From positions 19,221,001 through 19,285,000 of the forward strand of contig CAMQGK010000637.1 of NCBI GenBank assembly GCA_947000775.1: a DNA stretch of 64,000 nucleotides, in the 5' to 3' direction. This DNA is from Pterois miles (lineage: Eukaryota > Chordata > Actinopteri > Perciformes > Scorpaenidae). Each line of letters begins with the position of its first letter. Position 1 is the first letter of the stretch. The position numbers and the translations under genes are program-made. Below are positions 11,744-21,958 of the stretch, in pieces. The notes under the pieces were generated by a model that was given only the letters and a program-made list of their open reading frames with translations, was not told where the DNA came from and did not search any database.

Positions 11744-12180
11744 GAGGAGAGCCGGGATGGGATTTAAATTAGCCCAGCTTGGACCTCAAGTTCAAGCAGG
11801 TCTAGACCATACTCTATAATGACCTAAGGCTATTCCACTACCCAGCCTTCTCCTGGATGATGTCCGGTTGCAGGAAAATAAGATGGATGAAGTAAGACTT
11901 CAGGCTAACCAAGCAATGGGAGACTGGTGACTGTTGTGCCCACATCTTTATAGAGACCTGGCTTCATAATAGCATCCTGAGCAGACTGCAGGACAGAGCG
12001 CAGAACTCAGGTGGGACAAGAAAAGATGGTGCTTGATGCTGATGCTTGGTGCTCAGACATAGTCAAAGTTGATGGACAAGGTTTCCCTGATGTCAGTTTT
12101 TTAAAGGTAAGAGGCTGGCCATTGAGAATTCAACACTGTTTGCTGCTGTTTACATTCCTCCTGATGCAATTAAAAAAAAA
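11744..12180 (+). pseudogene. LINE ORF2 endonuclease-domain fragment
   Basis: Translating across several frameshifts gives recognisable pieces of a non-LTR retrotransposon endonuclease: a block around ENKMDE with RLQANQAMGDCC, then FIETWLHNSI (family pattern FTETWLNxxIP), then a WCSDI piece, and finally AVYIPPDA, a hallmark end of the first endonuclease half. Stops and frameshifts separate them, so the copy is dead. The clade (L2 or Rex1-like) is a guess. The reverse transcriptase part is absent. Confidence 0.75.
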
Positions 12181-13099
12181 ATGTTACTGTTGCTACTGTT
12201 TTTGTTTTGTCATGTTTTTCTTGTGTAGCATAAGGCCCTGATCAGACAGAGTGTGTTTAAGCAGCCTGGGGTGGCTTTTTGTAATTATTTTCATTGAGAG
12301 TGAAGTGTTCTGCATCGCTGAGCTTCTCTTGTTTTTACAGAAGCGCCCTGAACGCCTCAAGTTCAAAGAAATTCAACTCTGATGGTAAAAGCTCCCACCA
12401 TCATTAGTGGGTTTTTTCTGCATTGTGGTGACTTTTGCTGGATACCCGGAGCTAAATGACATCACCAACCGTAGTTACCATGATCTGAACTGAAAACATC
12501 GGGAGGCAAATTAGTGCAGTACTTGGGACTTTGGGCAAGTCATTCTCATTAATTTAAACTGTATTATTACCTACAGTATATAGCGTTGAGTTCATGGTTT
12601 CTGTTAAGCATACGTTAGCCCTCATTTGGTGGTTGCCTAGCAACAATAAAAAAAAAAAAAAGCAAACAGTGCTCTGTCTGTTTGAGTAACAAAGTGCGGT
12701 GTACCTCATGTTTTCCACCTGCAAAATGTTCTCAGCCTGATCAGGGCCTGAATGGTTGTACTGCATTTGTTGTGACAGGATGACAATATTCATGTATTGT
12801 CATTCTGTCACAACCCTTGAACATGCGGTCAGTCCATTAATCAGGAAATATTACACACAGCATATAGTTTTTCAAGGGGTGTAGGTAGGCGGAAAAAATA
12901 AAGTTAGGTTTTCATAATACACCAGAAGATTGCAAATATTAAATCAGTGCGAGTGAAATAAGCTTGAGCGTTTTTGTTTTAAAACGTCAATAACATCCAC
13001 CTGCTGTATTTCAGTTTACAGTATATGTATTTGCTACATCCCATTATTCTAACTGCAAACATGAGACATTTGTGAGATGAAACTGCAGAATTCACTCAC

Positions 13100-13181
13100 T
13101 TCTTCAGCTTCATGTAGTTGTCATTGACGACCGGTCTGCATTCAGCTCTGTGCACCACCATCCCCTCCAGACTGATTTCAT
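13100..13181 (-). CDS. gtf2f2: gtf2f2 exon encoding the end of the TFIIF dimerisation region
   Basis: An 82-nt exon: two bases finishing a codon, 26 codons (EISLEGMVVHRAECRPVVND then NYMKLK), and two bases of the Lys codon completed by the exon at 9512-9611. It matches human GTF2F2 at about residues 103-129 (SLEGIVVQRAECRP...ENYMRLK). On the minus strand the acceptor is TTTGTTGTAG and the donor GTGAGTG. The preceding exon should end in one base of an acidic-residue codon. I did not find it anywhere upstream to 64000. Confidence 0.96.
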
Positions 13182-14374
13182 CTACAACAAAGATAGTGAC
13201 TCAGTTGCTCAATCATGATTCAGACACATGCACATAGACTCACTGGGTTCGTTGGAGGAAAAAAGTAAAACTCCACAGTTTGTTGCTGTAAAGCTTGCTT
13301 ACATTACCTAAATATACTTTGAGCAAAACACCCCATAAACAGAGAAATTGTGTGTCTGACTGGGCATGATTTGGCTTTTTCGTAATCATATAGTAGCGAT
13401 CCCTGATTACCAGTTTCCAAGGTGCAAATATTGTTCATGTCATCATCCAAATTGTAATTACAACATAACATAATTTTTTCTAAATGCTCAGCTATATCCC
13501 AACTAGCACTTATTAATACAGAAATGCCTCCTGAAAAGCAAAACAATTATGGATGCCTCATCAGCCATAGTCCCCTGTTCATGGTAATTAAAAACATTTG
13601 ATTTGGACATACTTTTTCATTGTCAATGCATGATATTTTGTGATGACATGAGAATCTAATCCATCTCTGACATCCATCCCATAAAAACATGAATGCACCA
13701 TTAAAAACAGAGACACAGACTGGACAGACATGTCCAGATACAAATAATAATAATAATAATAATAAAGCTAAAGAATCAATGTTCGGTATGACTGTTCGTC
13801 ATGGAGGAGACCAAGAACCCTGACCAAGAAGCTGCCTGATTCTGATGTATTGCTCACATCTGATTGTTTTGTTTGGCTGTTCATCTTATTTCTTAAATGT
13901 GGCCAATATCAGATCCCAGTGTTAACTGGTCACGGTCCTGAACTGACTCACATGTGCAAAAGAACAATAACACACACTGTCGTACAGAAGTAAACATGGA
14001 GGCCAGTGAAGTCAGAGTTTATGGTTTCATTTATAAGTTGAGCAGTGGAAGCCAGTGAATTTGTGAGCAGATGATAACGAGGACGAGGAAAAAGAGAGCC
14101 AAATTTTAAACAGTGCTTTTTTTGTGTTTATTTAACATGTCTCCTTCATTATTTTTCTTTTTACGTAGCGCAAAAATGAAGACCTCTAATTCTTCCTGTT
14201 TGTTTAAATTTGATCGTGAAATATTTTGCAAGATTTTTTTTTAAAGAGAGGATTCATGAATGAATCTGTTCATGAATGAGTATTTGGTGTCACTGCTCAT
14301 CCCACACTATAGAAACAAAACTGTTAAATTTCACATAACGTCATTAAGTGGGGGTCTCTCACATTTTCAAAATC
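13182..14374. other. Intronic stretch, only a short (AAT)n repeat
   Basis: AT-rich sequence with an (AAT)n run at 13743-13766 and no gene, splice-bounded exon or recognised transposon. Confidence 0.5.
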
Positions 14375-14718
14375 TTTTTAATATTTGAAAAATCTTTTAA
14401 TGTGGGTCATCCTTAATTGTTTAGCTAACTGAATTAAGTTACAACTTAATTAATTAAGCAACAACTTTTTAATTTGAGCCATTTATTTTGTAAAAGTGCC
14501 AAACAATATCTGGTGCTAAAATAAGATTTGCTGCTTTTCTCTGTTTTATGTCATTATAAACTGAGTATCTGGGTTTGGGAAAACATGAAACACCTTGGAC
14601 TCTGGGAACTTGGGAGGATTATTTTCACAACTTTTCTGCCATTTTATACACCACACTATTCACTAAAAAGGAATCAACAGATTAATCAGTATGAAAATAG
14701 TCATTAGTTGCGGCTATA
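14375..14718. mobile_element. hAT-like non-autonomous element (family B)
   Basis: It ends ATAGTCATTAGTTGCGGCTA, the reverse of the GGGCTGCAACTAA-type terminus, and contains the internal block GGACTCTGGGAACTTGGGA shared in diverged form with 34068-34398 (CCACCTTGGACTGTGAAAAA). No coding capacity. Confidence 0.65.
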
Positions 14719-15237
14719 ATACATTATGTTTTTCTCAGCATCCATTGCAGAGCTAGTTCATCAGCTAAACACGGTACAACAGTTTTGTAATAATCCTTCA
14801 TCAGTGAAGCTCATAGTTTTTGTTGAGAATAGATTGTTAATAAAATCAGGTTTTATATAATACAATGCAATTAATTCAGCAGCACCATAATCAACACCTC
14901 TGACACAGTGTCAACACAGACGAGTTCAGGCTCTGGCTAAAATAATCTGTCAGGCACGAAGACTGCAATTTAACAACACCTCGCCACCCAATCCAACACA
15001 GCGGGAGAGCATCTGCAAGGAGGGGAAAATTGCCTAAATCCAGGTGTGCACAGCTGGTAGAGGCAGCCTCAAAAATACATGCAGCTGCAATTTCTGTCTG
15101 TGGGGCTTCTACAAAGAGCTGAGTAAAGTGAATGAACATCTACCACGTCATCGAGTTTCCTTTTCTAAATCTATAATTAGGAGAATGGTAAAATGTAAAA
15201 GCGCACTAAAAATGCTTCTGGTCCAGTCAGTGAAAAG

Positions 15238-16795
15238 TAACTAAGTACATTTACTCAAGTACTGTACAACAATGAGGAACTTGAGTATTTCCATCACATG
15301 CTACTTTACACTTTCCCTCCACTTCATTTATATGACATATTTAATTATTAGTTACCTTTCAGATAAAAAACGTTAAAAATAGGTGAAACTAAAAATAAAA
15401 CATAAAATATAACAGATCGTTCTACATTAAACCAGAGGTTCTGAACCAATTTGGCTTCTGATCTACAAAAAGTGACATTAGCTGCATTTACATGGACACA
15501 AATAATCAGAATAAAGGCCCAATCAGATTAAAAATGCTCCATGTAAGCAGACAGAAGGTTCTGATCTGATACACCCCAATCAGAAAGAAATTTCATTTTG
15601 AATGAGAGAGGTGCTTCATGCTGATCGTCGTTCAGATCGGCGTCCATGTACACACCCATTTAGATCATGTCTTCCTGGTTGGGGTAAAATTATTATAAAT
15701 TATTTGATTAAACGCTCAGTGTAGATATACGCACATCATAACTGGATCATTTTATTTAGTGACTATGTAAACAGTGGATTTGGGATTTCCGATCAACCAG
15801 ATCGGATTGAAGAAATTTGGTGCGTGTAAACTTGTCTTTTGTCACATTTAAGATGTCGTTGATTTATTGGCAGTTCTACTAAAGAGACGTTTCCCCACTT
15901 GTCACATACTTTTAGTAACAGTTTAAAAGGTGTCATATTATCCAATATTTCACAAAAAAGAGAGTAGAAAAAAGTACAAAAATGAGCAGATTTGAGAAGC
16001 AGAGACATTAATCATCTAACGATTATTCAAGTATTTCTTTTTGTTTGCCACTTCTGAAATCTCCTTCAGACAATTGTACAAACAATTGTAGTTTCTAAAT
16101 ATTAAATACAATGACTTATGCCTTATGCCTTATGATTTATGATATGCCTTCACTGAATACTCATTTTTATGGAGCTTTTATAGAGCTTGAACACATCATA
16201 GCAATCAACAATGCAACCTCTTTAAACATTAGTAGCACTGTTATTTAGTCAAGCAGGACTGTGCTGCTAACTGGCTAACACCAATCTGTTGAGTGGTTTT
16301 TTTCTCCGCGAAGGCTTCGGTCCTAAACAAACATGATACAGAATGCGTGTGGCGTTACGTCATTGTGCATGCGTAATTGCTGGAAAGCATCAATAAGAGA
16401 AATCAATAGTCACTGAGGCATACTGTGCCACGGAATCAAACAACTAGGAACCGGTTCTCAATGGGACCGATTCTCAATTCCAATCCCTAGCATTTTACCT
16501 TGTGACCCTTTAGGGGGGCCCGACCCCTAAGTTGAGAACCACCACACTAAACTTCATAACTACTATATATAAAGTAGTTAAAACAAACTCTGCCTCAACT
16601 AGCTACAACAGTAAAATGCAGCTCAAACACTGATCCATCAGTAGTAACAAATTATGTGACGTTTTCTGCAAAAAAATAACCTGATACTTTAAGTACATTT
16701 TGCTGACAATACTTATGTGCATTTACTTTTATATGCAGGACTTCCATACTATGGCATTAGTATTTTTAAGTGAAGCATACAAATACTTCTTCCAA
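15238..16795. mobile_element. Nested stack of non-autonomous DNA transposons
   Basis: Outer element: 15238-15430 (AGTAACTAAGTACATTTACT) resumes at about 16553-16795 (TATATAAAGTAGTTAAAACA, CTTTAAGTACATTTTGCTG); it is a common teleost repeat split by insertion. Inside it, CCAGAGGTTCTGAACCAA (15431) and AAGTTGAGAACCACCACAC (about 16530) are the inverted ends of a hAT-Charlie-like element. Within that sit a third element at 15481-15835 (ATTTACATGGACACAAATAA to GTGTAAACTTGTC) and a fourth ending TCTCAATTCCAATCCCTAG near 16490. The nesting gives relative insertion order. Confidence 0.65.
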
Positions 16796-19545
16796 AACTG
16801 ACAGCAAGCCTTCCAAAAACCATTCACAACTCCTCTCAATGTGACATTTGCAGCTATTTACGATTTACATGGTCACTTTTATTTTATAGTTATTAGTTAT
16901 TTCATTTTATTATTTATTTTTCAAGGTGTTCTTTCATAAGGTGCTTTATCCAATTATTCATCTGTCCATCCCACAACCTTTTACCAAAACCATTTGATGC
17001 CTCTTCTGCTCCTCTCCAATCAGAATGATGAGTCCAGTTGGTGAGCGTTGGCGTTATATTGGCAGCAGCTCGGTCTATTGTGCATTGTTGTATGATCTGG
17101 AATTATTTGTATCTGGACAGATAAAAAGGTCTGAGAAGCCGCTATATTTCACACCCACCAGTTAACAATATCAGCAGAGAGAGAGAGAGAGAGAGAGAGA
17201 CACTAAAAGGGCAAACACAGAGAGGAAGTCTACAGGGAGCGGTAGGTCAACAAAAAGGCGGCGAAGCACTGATAATAAACAGATTTACAGGTCCAGATGA
17301 GCTTTGGAGGAGGGGGAGAGGCTGTCAAACTTATTTCAATAGTCTTTCACAAAATCCATAAACGGTCAAGGATCCCCAGGTGTGAAATCCTGTCCTGGTA
17401 AATCCTCTAGGGATACATGCCAATTCCCTTTCTTGTCTTCACACTTCCTTCTCTTGCGTCTTTTCCTTTTGTCTCCCACTTAAAACATGGGGGCGAAATG
17501 CAAAGAAGTGATACATGGAAAAGACGTCTTTCCCTCTAAAGCGTCATCAGAAGCGACGTCAGTTTCTGATGACGCCAGCACAGCAGGATCACCTGTCAGT
17601 CGGCTTCAGCTGTGCTGTGGTTTCTATTATTCCCTAGTCTGTGTATCCACAGATAATGTGATTATAACGAGGGTATGTATTAGCAATGCTTATGCTGTTC
17701 TTGTTTTATTGAGGTCCTCCTACATGGCACACCACATGTTTGTCAAACTACAATTAAATTAAGGGTTCTCCATGGATGCACACGAGCCATTTCTGCTGGC
17801 AGTAAAGGCTTATTTTATTCATATATTATTTATGTCTCCATTAAGTTGTGTGTTAAAGCTGCAGTGGGTACAATTGGATCATTGGATCATTATATCCTGA
17901 CAGTAGCACGAGACAGGTAATCTGCCAGTGCTCCTAATGCCATCTGCAGGATTTCACAGACCAGAGGAAAACAACCAATCCTGCTGTCTCTGAGCAGCTG
18001 TCAATCATTCGCAAACTCCAATCAACAGTCAAACTAGGCAGCGCTGATTGAATATAAATCAATATTCTGTTCCTGTAATGCCTCTTTCTCTCCACAAATG
18101 TTTTCAGAGACATCTTGTAGTGCACTGTTTAGCTGTAAAATATGAAAGTTTATGACCTGGCACCTGTACTCCCCATCTGCCTTTTCTCTCCATACACTCT
18201 AGTAGTTAGTTATGTTGTTTTTACCTTCATTGTCTCTCTTCATTGTGAAAATGCTGAGAACAGCTGAGGAAATACCAAGCACTACCCACCAGTCAACCTT
18301 ATGAATTACAAATATGTAGTTTAGTTTGTTTTTTTAAATTAAAAAATAGCAGAAATTGCAGCTTAACACACTTTTGGTGTGCATTATTTACAGCAGCATG
18401 GTGTATGTGGTATTGACACAAAAAATACCTACAGTATCCATGTTGATTGAAATGTAAGGCGCATATCAGCCAGTGCAACAGTGTGACTAATTTATGATAA
18501 TTTAATGGTTTTCAGTGGATCTCCATGGCACAGAGGAATAAAATATCATTTAAATTATCATAAACTATCAGGCTTTGGCTGCAGAGGCAATACAATACAC
18601 TAATTCATTATGTTTTTTTTTATTTTTATGGGGTTGGCAACAAAACAAGAACATCGGCAGCCTCATCTTTGATGGAAAAAAAGCCTTGATGTATTCAGCG
18701 TTAACCACAGCTGAACAAATGCAGGTGCCACGGTCACCATAGTAACCATCACATGCCACCTGACATCACGTGTCACGCAACATTCCATCAAGAGTCCGTC
18801 TATAATCTTGAGGCAACGAACGGTTTGCAGCAGGTGTCACAGATCTCACTAATGTTCATCTTTGTCTTTTCCACAAATGGATGCAATTATGTGCAATTAT
18901 TGGCTGGTGAGCGCCAGAGCACTTGCCAGCAACACGTCTAAAAACACACCCACACACGAGCAACATGTGTGCAAACCAACATCTAACACCAACATCCCTG
19001 CTGTGCAGTAGTCACGGTCAAACGCCCGGTTTGGTTTCATCAAGGCCATTAAGAAATGAGGGCTTTTTCTCTCCTGCAACTCAAGTCTTCCTGTTTCCTC
19101 TAGGATCCAGAGGGACACTGCATGAAGGACAGACATGTCTTTGTAATCAGAGAAAGACACACATTGCTGTAGACAGACTGAGAGAAGACCAACACTGTAT
19201 GTGGACTGACCGCAGCATGTGTAGCTGAAGGCTTCTGTGAGTGGGAGGAACACTTGAGATAAATACTAGACTCCTGCACGTTGGCTTCACTATAAAACTC
19301 AAGTGCTAGATCAATGTTTTGGTCCACACCTTCAGCAGACAGTCAGTATCCTAATTCTCCTACGCACCCGTCATTCAGAGCTGCACAAGGTTTTATTACT
19401 CTCTATTTGATGAGGAAAAGATGAGGCTGAGATTTAACAGCACATCATTAAAATCACAACTGTTTTGACGCAGCCACCTGGTGGATTTCAATTCTGTCAG
19501 GCTCCCGTTTTCATTTATAAATACCACAGACACGCAACTCGTACG
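16796..19545. other. Intronic stretch, no gene recognised
   Basis: Contains an (AG)n run at 17176-17200 and a CRE-like palindrome cluster at 17520-17575. A short dispersed repeat starting TTAAAGCTGCAGTGGGTACA (17852) appears reversed near 33130. Open frames here are short and resemble no known protein. Confidence 0.5.
17520..17575. promoter_or_regulatory. Candidate CRE/ATF-type site cluster with two palindromes
   Basis: AAAGACGTCTTT at 17520-17531 is a perfect 12-bp palindrome. GCGTCATCAGAA (17541-17552) and TTCTGATGACGC (17564-17575) are perfect 12-bp inverted arms around an 11-base loop that itself contains GACGTCA. The half-site CGTCA/TGACG of CREB/ATF proteins therefore occurs three times in 35 bp. 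A regulatory role is inference from motif density only. Confidence 0.35.
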
Positions 19546-19552
19546 AACTAGG

Positions 19553-20470
19553 GATGCACCAATCCAACTTTTCAGTCCCCAGTAACTTGGGAGCAAATCT
19601 TCAAAATGAACAGTAATTACAATTCAAGTGTAAACCTTTTTAATGCATACTCACACAGGAAATAAAACTCCAGTATACAATGTATTAGGGTTAGGGTCAA
19701 GATAAAATTGAATTGAGTAGATTGCCTGAATAGATTTCTTATCTCTAATTTTTTCTTGTGTAATTGTGCACAGAATACCTTTTCCATGAAGGGGTGTACT
19801 TGGTTGGCAACAATGTTTAGGTAGGTGGTACATGGATCGATCAAAGTAACATCCCTACAAATGGCAGGACCCAAGATTTTCCAGCAAAACATTGACCAAA
19901 GCATCACACTGCCTCTTTTGGCTTGCCCTCTTCCCATAGTGCATCCTGGTGTCATGTCTTCCCCCAGGTAAGTGAAGCACATGCACCCGGCCATCCACAT
20001 GATGTGGAAAAAACGTTCAGACCAGGCTACCTTCTTCCATTGCTCCGTTGTCCAGTTCTAATGCTTGCATGCCCATAGTAGGCACATTTGGAGGTGGACA
20101 CGGGTCAGCATGAGCACCCTGATCGGTCTGCAGCTACGTAGCCCCATACGCAGCAAAGCGTGATGCACTGTGTGTTCTGGATCTTTCCATCAGAACCAGC
20201 ATTAACCTTTTCAGCAGTTTGAGCTACAGTAGCTCTTCTATTGGATCAGACAACACCAGCCAGCCTTCGCTCCCCATGTGCATCAATGAGCTCTGGCTGC
20301 CCATGACCTTGTCACCGGTTCACCAGTTTTCCTGCCTCGGATCACTTTTGGTAGGACCACTGCAGACTGGGAACATCCCACAAGAGCTGTAGTTTTGGAG
20401 ATGCTCAGACCCAGTCGTCTAGCCATCACAATTTGGCCGTTGGCCCACTTGCATATTGTAGAAGATTTTA
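19553..20470 (-). pseudogene. Degenerate Tc1-like transposase (Tc1/mariner)
   Basis: Minus-strand translation gives fragments of a widespread fish Tc1-like transposase. Near 20400-20450 is the N-terminal helix-turn-helix piece (reverse of AGTCGTCTAGCCATCACAAT), then the linker, then from about 20000 to 19750 TPGCTMGRGQAKRGSVMLW, MFCWKILGPAI and TYLNIVANQVHPFMEKVF. Frameshifts and stops break it. At the first catalytic position the family WSDE reads WSE, so the Asp is gone, and the segment with the second Asp (QQDNAPCH) is replaced by unrelated sequence. No terminal inverted repeats identified. 19553-19590 starts TAGGGATGCACCAATCCAAC, a separate hAT-type end. Confidence 0.85.
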
Positions 20471-21140
20471 TCGTTGTTAAGGATCATTTTCTTGCCCACT
20501 CCTACTAGCTGCTGTTTGGATGTATGTGGTTTGATGTCCTTTACATGTAAACAAAACAGTGGAAGAGAGATAACAGGCTATTTGCACTCTGCTCTTGGTT
20601 TCAGCTGTAATCACTCTTCTCCCACATTGTTGTATAACACACGCTTGCTCCTTGCCTGCCAATCATGTCATGTTCTGAATTACAGAGGTCTGAATTTAAC
20701 ATAAATAATGTCAAAACAACAGCAAGCCAGAGCAGACACATATTACCATCTACTGAATCGAGATGCTACAGAGCCTTAAATGTTACACAGTCGCTATTTC
20801 TGCCACAGAGAGAAAGGAGTTCACCAAAAACATTAGGATTCATTCAAAAACCACAAGAGACATTAGGGATGGGTGGACCTATCCATCACCATGATGCAGC
20901 AAAAAAAAAAAAAAAGGTTAATATAGTGTAGGTTGCAAATCAATCAACGATTCAACTTCAGGGATCCTCACTTCAGAGTTTCTATCGCGACTCCGTTGTT
21001 GTTCAGATGTAAGTATTTCAGAAGATGAGCGTCTTCATGTAATCTGATTTTCTGCAGCCACATACTGTGTTGTTTTTTTCTGTTTCAATTATGGGTTTAC
21101 TCAATTTATAATGCTTTGTTTCCAGTGTTGTTTAAAGTGA
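20471..21140. other. Intronic stretch, nothing recognised
   Basis: Mixed-composition sequence with an A-run at 20899-20914 and no supported gene or repeat. Confidence 0.4.
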
Positions 21141-21430
21141 TGCACCGATCTGACTTTCTCAGTCCCGACACTGATACCTAGGCTTTGGTTATCGGCCGAT
21201 ACTGAGCACCGATCCGCTGCCCGCCTCACTGTGTGGAAGTGACAGGATCAGGCTTGACATGAACATCACTTTCCTAACTTTGTAAAAGACAATGTAACAA
21301 ATATATACAGTAAATTGGTAAAAAATGAAAAATTCCAGTCTATGAGGTATATAGTACCCAAACATAGAATTAAATTGAATAAATATTTGAGTCAGTATCA
21401 GCCCAATATCAGATCTGGTATTTAGATATA
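21141..21430. mobile_element. hAT-like fragment interrupted by a Tigger element
   Basis: It starts GTGATGCACCGATCTGACTT and contains GGTTATCGGCCGATACTGAG, typical of teleost elements whose ends read AGGGATGCACCGAT. The matching right end is missing; the sequence is cut at 21430 by the Tigger copy. Similar ends are at 19553, 38189 and 57598. Confidence 0.6.
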
Positions 21431-21958
21431 CAGTGAATCCTCGCTATAACGCGGTTCACCTTTTGCAGCTTCGCTGCTTTGCGGATTTTTTTTACAGTGC
21501 ATTTATTGTGCTCTGAATCCTGATTGAAAAAGAAAGAGTGCCAACAACTACCCATAACGATGTTGTTCTCTCGGAGAAAGACTCCTGCGCAGCCTGCAGT
21601 TGAAACAGACGCTACAGCGCAGCGGAGTGAGGACGGAGAGGCTCAGCTGGAGGGACGGTGAAATACGCGAGTGACAATGTTTCCAACCTTGTATTCATTA
21701 CTATACTGTCCTGTATTCAAATTATTGTTTTACAATACCGTTCTTTAAACTATCAGAGTTATTTGTAAGAAAACGTTAATATTTTTATTTCTTAAACAAA
21801 TTTTGGGCCAGAAAACAGGTTTTGATTTGTGGTTTCATTCTATAATACAGTATTGCATTGTAAAATAATAGTAAAAAATAAAGCTGACTACTTCACAGAT
21901 TTCACCTATCGCGGGTTATTTTTGGAACGCAACTCCCGCAATAAACGAGGGTTCACTG
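21431..21958. mobile_element. Tigger-like (pogo/Tc1-mariner) non-autonomous element
   Basis: The left end CAGTGAATCCTCGCTATAAC and right end ATAAACGAGGGTTCACTG form the classic Tigger-type terminal inverted repeat. The element is flanked on both sides by TA (21429-21430 and 21959-21960), the expected target duplication. At 528 bp it has no transposase open frame. The interior from 21590 to 21660 is GC-rich. Confidence 0.85.

Noticed and set aside
17487..17762. 91-codon open frame beginning MGAKCKEV
   Set aside because: No homology recognised, no splice context, and it crosses the palindrome cluster. Not supported as coding.
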